Shown here piece after piece: positions 1 through 4,434 of a stretch of DNA of 5,009 nucleotides. Below the pieces are notes generated by a model. It did not search any database. It was given only the letters and a program-made list of their open reading frames with translations, and was not told the origin of the DNA. The translations under genes were made by a program, and so were the position numbers. The stretch covers positions 1 through 5,009 of the forward strand of contig CABQJJ010000106.1 of assembly GCA_902464485.1 (NCBI GenBank), written 5' to 3'. Positions within the stretch are counted from its first letter, which is position 1, and every line of letters starts with the position of its first letter. Source of the stretch: an uncultured Collinsella sp. (GTDB taxonomy: Bacteria > Actinomycetota > Coriobacteriia > Coriobacteriales > Coriobacteriaceae).

Positions 1-1
1 A

Positions 2-49
2 ATACGTTTGTTCAACTACGTGCCGGCCAAGGTGGTACGGCACCTCTAG
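2..49 (+). other. Possible C-terminal tail of an upstream gene cut by the window edge
   Basis: One frame is open from the window edge to a TAG at 47-49 and reads IRLFNYVPAKVVRHL. Most of its codons end in G or C, as in the real genes here, whereas the competing frame that stops at TAA 55-57 does not. The product cannot be recognised from 15 residues. In related genomes trmD or lepB often sits just before rplS, but nothing visible settles this. A 6-bp perfect inverted repeat, GTGCCG (20-25) and CGGCAC (38-43), overlaps the same stretch. The region may instead be untranslated rplS leader. Confidence 0.3.
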
Positions 50-55
50 AAGAGT

Positions 56-60
56 AAGGA
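56..60 (+). promoter_or_regulatory. Ribosome binding site of rplS
   Basis: AAGGA lies 7 bases before ATG 68. This spacing favours ATG 68 over the in-frame TTG at 62, which would sit only one base after the motif and would add just two residues. Confidence 0.75.
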
Positions 61-67
61 ATTGCAC

Positions 68-409
68 ATGGATTACATCCGCGCAATCGAGCGCCAGCAG
101 ATCCGCGAGGACATCCCGCAGGTCCGCGTTGGCGACAACGTCAAGGTCCACTACCGCATTAAGGAAGGCGACCGCGAGCGCATCCAGGTCTTCCAGGGCG
201 ACGTCATCCGCATGGCTGGTGCCGGTTCCCGCGAGACCTTCACCGTCCGCAAGATTTCCTTCGGTGTCGGTGTCGAGCGTACCTTCCCGCTTCACAGCCC
301 CAAGATCGGCAAGCTCGAGGTTGTCCGTCATGGTCGCGTCCGTCGCGCCAAGCTGTACTACCTCCGCGACAAGGTGGGCAAGGCTGCTCGTATTCCCGAG
401 AAGCGCTAA
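68..409 (+). CDS. rplS: 50S ribosomal protein L19
   Basis: This encodes the large-subunit ribosomal protein L19, which sits at the 30S-50S interface and helps form intersubunit bridges. The 113-residue length matches the family (about 114-117). Family hallmarks are clear: VGDNVKVHYRIKEGDRERIQ (residues 21-40), the ETFTVRKISFGVGVERTFPL block (56-75), HSPKIGKLEVVRHGRVRRAK (76-95), and the basic C-terminus YYLRDKVGKAARI. The start is ATG 68, with AAGGA seven bases upstream; an in-frame TTG at 62 is a poorer choice. An intrinsic terminator begins 34 bases after the stop, so rplS is probably the last gene of a ribosomal or tRNA-modification operon (commonly rpsP-rimM-trmD-rplS) whose earlier genes are outside the window. 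Identity is essentially certain. Confidence 0.97.
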   Translation: MDYIRAIERQQIREDIPQVRVGDNVKVHYRIKEGDRERIQVFQGDVIRMAGAGSRETFTVRKISFGVGVERTFPLHSPKIGKLEVVRHGRVRRAKLYYLRDKVGKAARIPEKR

Positions 410-443
410 GACGATCGCAGCGTCTGTCCGCTCATTTGAACAA

Positions 444-473
444 AAGGGTCACCTTCGGGTGGCCCTTCTTTTT
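444..473 (+). terminator. Intrinsic terminator after rplS
   Basis: A 10-bp stem pairs AAGGGTCACC (444-453) with GGTGGCCCTT (458-467), with one G-U wobble. It closes on TTCG, giving the extra-stable cUUCGg tetraloop, and is followed by CTTTTT (468-473). This is a strong Rho-independent terminator. It lies 34 bases after the rplS stop and 28 bases before the rnhB start codon, so rnhB depends either on read-through or on a promoter that I cannot see in this short gap. Confidence 0.92.
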
Positions 474-487
474 ACTGATTCGCATGC

Positions 488-494
488 AAGGAGG
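488..494 (+). promoter_or_regulatory. Ribosome binding site of rnhB
   Basis: AAGGAGG lies 7 bases before ATG 502. It decides the rnhB start. The open frame extends back to TTG 436 and includes ATG 484, but those starts would translate the rplS terminator or overlap this motif, and neither has a ribosome binding site of its own. Confidence 0.9.
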
Positions 495-501
495 CCCCGG
501 T

Positions 502-1290
502 ATGGCCAACATGACAAGCTCGGTTTCGGCGTCCCAGGTGGCCGGCGAGCTGGCGAGTGCCACGTTTGAGGAGATTCCCGCCCTCGTTGAGCATTATCGC
601 GAGGATCCGCGCCAGCAGGTCATCAAAGCCTGCGAACGCGCCATGAAGCGTCATTCCAAGGAGCTCGCCGAGCGTGAGCGCGTTAATGGCATGTATGAGC
701 TGATGTACGAGCTCGGTGGCGACGGCGTTGTCGTGGGCGTGGACGAGGTCGGGCGCGGTTCGGTTGCCGGTCCTCTGACGGTGTGTGCCGTGTGCCTGCC
801 CATGGAGCCGCGCGTCTGGGGCATCAACGACTCCAAAAAGCTGACACCTGCCCGTCGCGAGTTGCTAGCCGTAAAAATCGCCGAGGTGGCGACTGCCATC
901 GGGTTTTGCCATATCGCGCCGGAGGCTATCGATGATATGGGCATGGCGCGTGCCATTCGTGCCGCCGTTGCGGGCGCTGTTGCCGATACGGGCCTTGAGC
1001 CGGATTGCGTGCTTATGGATGGCAATCCGTTGGGTGCCGTTCCTAACGAGCGCGACGTGGTGAAGGGCGATGCCAAGATCGCCTGCATCGCCGCGGCGTC
1101 CATCATGGCCAAGGTCACGCGTGACGAGATGATGGTCGAGTACGATGCCGAGTATCCCGAGTACCATCTGGCGGAGTCGAAGGGCTATGCGAGCCCCGAG
1201 CACATCGAGGCCATTCGCAAACACGGACTTTGTCCGCTGCACCGCGTGAGCTTTTGCGGAAACTTTTTGCAGACCGAGCGGCTTTTCTAG
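502..1290 (+). CDS. rnhB: Ribonuclease HII
   Basis: RNase HII cleaves the RNA strand of RNA-DNA hybrids and nicks 5' of single ribonucleotides embedded in DNA, starting ribonucleotide excision repair in the cytoplasm. The protein is 262 residues. The catalytic domain starts near residue 75 and shows all four expected acidic residues: D81 and E82 in the DEVGRG motif, D173 in LMDGNPLG, and D208 in IMAKVTRD. Other family marks are DSKKL (110-114), KGDAK (188-192), SKGYAS (226-231, whose tyrosine is the probable RNA-DNA junction sensor) and the HRVSF C-terminal block. The first 75 residues form a charged, mostly helical extension with EDPRQQVIKACERAMKR, resembling the extension in Bacillus RnhB and absent from short E. 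coli-type enzymes. The start is ATG 502 with a strong AAGGAGG. A hairpin terminator probably ends this transcript at about 1337-1381. Confidence 0.96.
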   Translation: MANMTSSVSASQVAGELASATFEEIPALVEHYREDPRQQVIKACERAMKRHSKELAERERVNGMYELMYELGGDGVVVGVDEVGRGSVAGPLTVCAVCLPMEPRVWGINDSKKLTPARRELLAVKIAEVATAIGFCHIAPEAIDDMGMARAIRAAVAGAVADTGLEPDCVLMDGNPLGAVPNERDVVKGDAKIACIAAASIMAKVTRDEMMVEYDAEYPEYHLAESKGYASPEHIEAIRKHGLCPLHRVSFCGNFLQTERLF

Positions 1291-1295
1291 CTCAA

Positions 1296-1328
1296 TTGTG
1301 AAGATAGGGACTTCTGGAGTTTTATAAA
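1296..1328 (+). promoter_or_regulatory. Weak candidate promoter upstream of yraN
   Basis: Immediately after the rnhB stop there is a short AT-rich patch with TATAAA (1323-1328), five of six matches to the -10 consensus. A TTGTGA (1296-1301) could serve as a -35 box, but the spacer is 21 bases, longer than the usual 17. This is the best promoter-like pattern in the 1291-1479 gap, but it is weak. A 10-bp palindrome abuts the -10 box. A start here would put the long hairpin at the very 5' end of the yraN-comM-dprA transcript. Confidence 0.27.
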
Positions 1329-1337
1329 CCAGCTGGT
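1328..1337. repeat. 10-bp perfect palindrome, possible operator
   Basis: ACCAGCTGGT is its own reverse complement and overlaps the last base of the TATAAA box. Its position, at the -10 edge of a possible promoter, is typical for a repressor operator. The sequence itself is not a motif I recognise, and a palindrome of this length can arise by chance. Confidence 0.3.
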
Positions 1338-1381
1338 AGCGGGCCGTGTGCGACACGATTGTTGCACACGGCCCGTTATTT
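1337..1381 (+). terminator. Long GC-rich hairpin with U-rich tail, probable rnhB terminator
   Basis: The arms 1337-1354 and 1361-1378 form an 18-bp stem with a six-base loop (ACGATT). Twelve pairs in the middle (CGGGCCGTGTGC with GCACACGGCCCG) are perfect, and only two G-U wobbles occur in the whole stem. The tail is TTATTT, weaker than an ideal U-tract. The simplest reading is the intrinsic terminator of rnhB, 46 bases after its stop. If transcription of yraN starts upstream of it, the same hairpin would be a leader attenuator or a 5' stabilising hairpin. Confidence 0.7.
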
Positions 1382-1421
1382 GTCGGCATTTGGCCAGCTT
1401 TTGGTCTGCTTCCGGTACTTA

Positions 1422-1450
1422 CCCGCATGAAGGGCGCCCTCATCATCGGG
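1422..1450 (+). repeat. Second inverted repeat in the yraN leader
   Basis: The centre, AGGGCGCCCT (1431-1440), is a perfect 10-bp palindrome. Flanking bases extend it to an imperfect hairpin: CCCG (1422-1425) pairs with CGGG (1447-1450), and ATGA (1427-1430) pairs with TCAT (1443-1446), with small bulges at 1426 and 1441-1442. It lies 17 bases before the AAAGGAG of yraN and does not mask that site. Function is unknown; the rest of the 1291-1479 gap shows no reading frame worth calling. Confidence 0.4.
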
Positions 1451-1467
1451 GCAATGCAGTGTGCGGG

Positions 1468-1474
1468 AAAGGAG
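1468..1474 (+). promoter_or_regulatory. Ribosome binding site of yraN
   Basis: AAAGGAG ends 5 bases before ATG 1480. It fixes the yraN start. The frame stays open back to GTG 1348, but that start lies inside the long hairpin, has no ribosome binding site, and would add 44 low-complexity residues unlike the family. Confidence 0.85.
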
Positions 1475-1479
1475 AACCC

Positions 1480-1965
1480 ATGTGTGCCGCAAGCAAAAAG
1501 AGCAAGACACAGCAGCTCAAGGAGCGTTGGGATGACGGCGAGCTCGACTGCGGGGCGATCACGCCCGAGTTTATCAAGGCACTTAGTCCCCGCGAGCTCG
1601 GCATGCTGGGTGAGTTGATTGCCATCGATTACTTTAGCGAACGTGGCTACACCTTGCTCGAGCAGGGCTATCGTTGTGCCGAGGGCGAGGCCGACCTGGT
1701 GCTGCTCGATGAGATCGACGACGTCGTGGTGATGGCTGAGGTCAAGACAAGACGTGTCGCCGTGGGCTGCAACACACGGGTCTTTCCGGAGGAAGCTGTG
1801 GATGCTCAAAAACAGCGTCGGTATCGTCGCATCGCAAGCTGCTACCTCATGGAGCACTATCCGCTCAAGGCGATCCGCTTCGATGCCGTGGGCGTCACCA
1901 TCCGCGGCGGGCATATCGCCGAGATCGAGCATCAGTACAACGCGTTCGATTGGCAGGTGTCGTGA
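1480..1965 (+). CDS. yraN: YraN / UPF0102 family putative nuclease
   Basis: This 161-residue protein belongs to the YraN (UPF0102) family, which has a restriction-endonuclease-like fold. The biochemical role of the family is not firmly established; a structure-selective or DNA-end nuclease acting in recombination is the usual inference. The core runs from about residue 41: GMLGELIAIDYFSERGYTLL (41-60), then YRCAEGEADLVLLD (64-77) and VMAEVKTRR (84-92). The putative metal site is E45, D72, E87 and K89, the E...D...ExK pattern of this fold, so the site looks intact. The first 40 residues are a charged extension not present in the typical family member of about 120 residues. Its TGA overlaps the comM ATG by one base (TGATG), implying translational coupling with the ComM motor. 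YraN next to comM and dprA is a recurrent actinobacterial arrangement. Confidence 0.9.
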   Translation: MCAASKKSKTQQLKERWDDGELDCGAITPEFIKALSPRELGMLGELIAIDYFSERGYTLLEQGYRCAEGEADLVLLDEIDDVVVMAEVKTRRVAVGCNTRVFPEEAVDAQKQRRYRRIASCYLMEHYPLKAIRFDAVGVTIRGGHIAEIEHQYNAFDWQVS

Positions 1966-3488
1966 TGGCGTTCGAGACGTTTGCCGTTCACGCGGCCTGT
2001 ATCCGTGGCGTCGAAGCGATTCCCGTCACCGTCGAGGTCTCGCTTGCCGGTGGTGTTCCGGGTATCCAGATGCTCGGCATCCCTAGCATGGAGGTGATGG
2101 AGTCGCGTGGGCGTATCCGGTGCGCCATGCGCTCGGCGGGCTTTGAGATTCCGCGCTCGGGCATTACCGTCAACCTGGCGCCCGGTGATATCCGCAAAAC
2201 CGGCAGTGGTTTTGACCTGCCGATAGCCATCGCTGTGCTGGCTGCCGATGGACAGATTCCCCGCGATAACCTCGATCACTGCCTGATTGCCGGTGAGCTT
2301 GGTCTGGACGGCACGGTGCTGCCCGTCAAGGGCGAGGTGGCGTTTCAGCTGTTGGCACGCGATATGGGGCTCTCTTTTATCGCCGGCAGGTCCGATCAGC
2401 ATGTGCCGCTTGCGGGCGTTGACTGCGGGTTTATCGATCACCTGTCTCAGCTTGCCCAGGGTATGGGCGAGGCCGCGCGACATTATCTGGATTCTGAAGT
2501 GCTAGAGGCCACTTTTGAACCTGAGCTCGACTATGCCGACGTGCTGGGGCAGGAGGTCGCCAAGCGCGGCATGGCGCTTGCGGCGGCAGGGGAGCTCGGC
2601 TTACTTATGATCGGCTCGCCCGGTTCGGGCAAGACCATGCTTGCGCGCCGCATGACGGGCATTTTGCCCGAGCTTTCTGTTGAGGACCAACAAGAGGCGC
2701 TGTGCATCCATTCGGTTTTGGGCGAGAGCATCGATGACCTGCTTGCAGGTCATCGGCCGTTTCGAAGCCCGCACCACAGCATCTCGACAGCGGGCCTTAT
2801 TGGTGGAGGGCGCCCGGTGCATCCGGGCGAGATCAGCCTTGCCCATGGCGGCGTGCTCTTTTTGGACGAGCTCGCCGAGTTTCCCACCGGCGTTCTGCAG
2901 ACGCTGCGCCAGCCCATCGAGCGCGGCTACGTCAAGATTGTACGCGTCGACGGCGCTTTTACCTTCCCGTCGCGCTTTCAGCTGCTTGCCGCGAGCAATC
3001 CCTGCCCCTGCGGTTTTTTGGGCGATCGTGAGGTGCCCTGCCGCTGCTCGGCTTCGATGGTCGAGCGCTACCGGTCCAAGTTGCGCGGTCCTTTGGCCGA
3101 CCGTATCGACATGATGATCGATGTGAGCCGGCCTGATCCTCAGGTGATTATCGAGGGCGCGGAGGGCATGTCTTCGGCCGAGCTGCGCGACTATGTGGTG
3201 CGTGGACGCGCTTTTCGCGCCTGGCGCGAGTCCCGTATGGACGATGCGGATGCCGAGGCCGAGGACGATGAGCCGCGGTCCATTGATGGCGTCGTGTCGA
3301 CCTTTGCGCTCGACGAGGCCGCCGAGAAATGCGTGCTTGGCCTGTCGAAGCGCACGCATCTCACGGGGCGCGGCATCGTGCGCCTGGTGCGTATCGCGCG
3401 CACCATCGCCGATGTCGCCGAAAGCGAGCGGGTAACTCAAGACCACGTGCTCGAGGCGGCGATGTACCAGGGGAGGAGGGACCAGTAA
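1965..3488 (+). CDS. comM: ComM/YifB family AAA+ ATPase (Mg-chelatase-like)
   Basis: The 507-residue product is a full-length member of the ComM/YifB family. In naturally transformable proteobacteria ComM is a hexameric branch-migration helicase that extends integration of incoming single-stranded DNA; a similar role here is inference. Domains in order: an N-terminal ChlI-type domain (about 1-185) with VNLAPGDIRKTGSGFDLPIA (69-88); an AAA+ core with Walker A GSPGSGKT (217-224), the RPFRSPHHSIS block (264-274), Walker B GGVLFLDE (295-302), NPCPCG (345-350) with a CRC pair at 359-361 forming a likely Cys cluster, and the GPLADRID arginine motif (375-382); then a C-terminal lid with RIARTIADV (476-484). 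An acidic stretch (426-436) interrupts the C-terminal domain. The start is ATG 1965, overlapping the yraN stop and preceded by AGGTG at 1955-1959. Its TAA overlaps the dprA ATG. Confidence 0.95.
   Translation: MAFETFAVHAACIRGVEAIPVTVEVSLAGGVPGIQMLGIPSMEVMESRGRIRCAMRSAGFEIPRSGITVNLAPGDIRKTGSGFDLPIAIAVLAADGQIPRDNLDHCLIAGELGLDGTVLPVKGEVAFQLLARDMGLSFIAGRSDQHVPLAGVDCGFIDHLSQLAQGMGEAARHYLDSEVLEATFEPELDYADVLGQEVAKRGMALAAAGELGLLMIGSPGSGKTMLARRMTGILPELSVEDQQEALCIHSVLGESIDDLLAGHRPFRSPHHSISTAGLIGGGRPVHPGEISLAHGGVLFLDELAEFPTGVLQTLRQPIERGYVKIVRVDGAFTFPSRFQLLAASNPCPCGFLGDREVPCRCSASMVERYRSKLRGPLADRIDMMIDVSRPDPQVIIEGAEGMSSAELRDYVVRGRAFRAWRESRMDDADAEAEDDEPRSIDGVVSTFALDEAAEKCVLGLSKRTHLTGRGIVRLVRIARTIADVAESERVTQDHVLEAAMYQGRRDQ
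2732..2755. repeat. 24-base near-perfect palindrome inside comM
   Basis: CGATGACCTGC (2732-2742) and its exact reverse complement GCAGGTCATCG (2745-2755) are separated by TT. The 11-bp arms are perfect. In mRNA they would give a hairpin of ten pairs with a four-base loop. It falls in codons for IDDLLAGH, a part of ComM that varies between homologues, just before the conserved RPFRSPHH block. No function is known. Confidence 0.75.
3474..3479 (+). promoter_or_regulatory. Ribosome binding site of dprA inside the comM 3' end
   Basis: A perfect AGGAGG sits within the last comM codons, 8 bases before ATG 3488. It supports that start over the longer open frame reaching back to 3329, whose extra 53 codons are a shadow of comM rich in Arg, His and Ala. 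Confidence 0.88.
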
Positions 3489-4420
3489 TGCCCGAGGAGA
3501 CTTTTGAGCTGCATCCCGGTGATGCGTTGTATCCAGATACCGTTTTGGAGCTCTCTGATGTACCCCGGACGCTCTATGTGCGTGGCGACCCCGCCGCACT
3601 GTCGACGCCCGCGCTCTCCATCATCGGCGCCCGCAAGGCCTCGCCGTATGGCCTTGCCGTGGCAGAGCTGGCGGCGAAAGTTGCGGTCGAGGCGGGGGTG
3701 ACGGTGGTCTCGGGCGGTGCGGTCGGCTGCGACCAGGCCTCGGGTTGGGCCGCGGTCAACGCCGGTGGCAGGCACGTCGTGGTGCTGGGTACGGGCGCCG
3801 ACGTGGTCTACCCGCGTTCGAGTGCGGGGCTTATCGCGCGCACGATCGATACAGGCGGCGCGGTCGTGTCCATCTCGCCTTGGGGTATGGGGCCGCGTAA
3901 GTTTGCCTTTCCGCGGCGTAACCGGGTGATTGCCGCGCTTTCGCAGGCGCTCTTTGTGTCGGAGGCTGGCATGCCCTCGGGCACGTTCTCGACGGCGGAG
4001 GCCGCCATGGACCTGGGGTGCGAACTGCTTGCGGTACCGGGCTCCATTTTGTCACCCGAGTCGCGAGGGACCAACTACCTCATTGCCAACGGGGCCTGCT
4101 GTATTATTGACGAGGAGTCTATTGAGATGGCCATCTCGCGAATCTACGGCACCTTGCGCTATTCGCGTCCCGATGCACCTGGCATCGCCGATTTGGACCC
4201 CACGCAGCAGGCCGTGATGCATGCGCTCATCGCCTCGCCGCTCAAGGTCGACGACATCGCGGCGCTCGTCTCGCTCGATGCCGTCGGCGTGCTCAAGCTC
4301 CTAGGGTCGCTCGAGCTCGAGGGCCTCATCGAGCGCATGATGGATGGAAGGTATGCTCCCTCCAAGTTTGCCCTTCACGCCCAGACGCCCTTCGGTCACA
4401 ATGGAAAACGTGTCAATTAG
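3488..4420 (+). CDS. dprA: DNA-processing protein DprA (short, divergent form)
   Basis: DprA binds incoming single-stranded DNA in the cytoplasm and loads RecA on it during transformation. The protein is 310 residues. The Rossmann-like core has YP at 15-16, LYVRGD (29-34), SIIGARKASPYG (44-55), VVSGGAVG (73-80), VLGTGADVVYP (99-109), FPRRNRVIAALS (141-152), SGTFSTAEAAMDLG (164-177) and AVPGSILSPESRGTNYLIANGA (182-203). A winged-helix domain follows at about 235-290. The N-terminal SAM-like domain of many DprA proteins is missing: only 14 residues precede the YP motif. Two usually conserved spots differ: GID..AH reads GCDQASG (80-86), and the SE after the third strand reads SI (128-129). The start is ATG 3488 with AGGAGG, overlapping the comM stop (TAATG). 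trmFO follows after 14 bases. Family identity is secure; how well it loads RecA is unknown. Confidence 0.93.
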   Translation: MPEETFELHPGDALYPDTVLELSDVPRTLYVRGDPAALSTPALSIIGARKASPYGLAVAELAAKVAVEAGVTVVSGGAVGCDQASGWAAVNAGGRHVVVLGTGADVVYPRSSAGLIARTIDTGGAVVSISPWGMGPRKFAFPRRNRVIAALSQALFVSEAGMPSGTFSTAEAAMDLGCELLAVPGSILSPESRGTNYLIANGACCIIDEESIEMAISRIYGTLRYSRPDAPGIADLDPTQQAVMHALIASPLKVDDIAALVSLDAVGVLKLLGSLELEGLIERMMDGRYAPSKFALHAQTPFGHNGKRVN

Positions 4421-4427
4421 AAAGGTG
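4421..4427 (+). promoter_or_regulatory. Ribosome binding site of trmFO
   Basis: AAAGGTG directly follows the dprA stop codon and lies 7 bases before ATG 4435. It supports both the chosen start and co-transcription with dprA. Confidence 0.75.
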
Positions 4428-4434
4428 TTTGCAG

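Noticed and set aside
436..501. N-terminal extension of RNase HII from TTG 436
   Set aside because: It would translate the terminator stem-loop and has no ribosome binding site. The AAGGAGG at 488-494 points to ATG 502.
129..569. Forward frame of 146 codons overlapping rplS and rnhB
   Set aside because: It is a +1-shifted shadow rich in Ser, Arg and Ala that reads through the rplS terminator.
1346..1487. GTGTGC repeated at 1346, 1459 and 1482, complementary to GCACAC at 1364-1369, suggesting alternative pairings that could reach the yraN start codon
   Set aside because: The alternative helices are about six pairs and cannot compete with the 18-bp local hairpin, so a switch is not supported.
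865..1932. Long antisense open frame of 355 codons spanning rnhB and yraN
   Set aside because: It runs opposite to two well-supported genes, crosses the hairpin region, and has no recognisable motif. Long antisense frames are expected where third codon positions are GC-rich.
3329..3487. Extended DprA start that might supply the missing N-terminal domain
   Set aside because: The 53 extra residues are a shifted reading of comM rich in Arg, His and Ala with no SAM-like pattern, while ATG 3488 has a perfect AGGAGG.
2601..3599. Antisense open frame of 332 codons opposite comM and the dprA start
   Set aside because: Its composition is rich in Arg, His and Ala, typical of a shadow frame, and it lies entirely opposite conserved ComM motifs.
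4310..4321. 12-bp palindrome CTCGAGCTCGAG in dprA
   Set aside because: It simply encodes Leu-Glu-Leu-Glu with the preferred CTC and GAG codons, so codon bias explains it.
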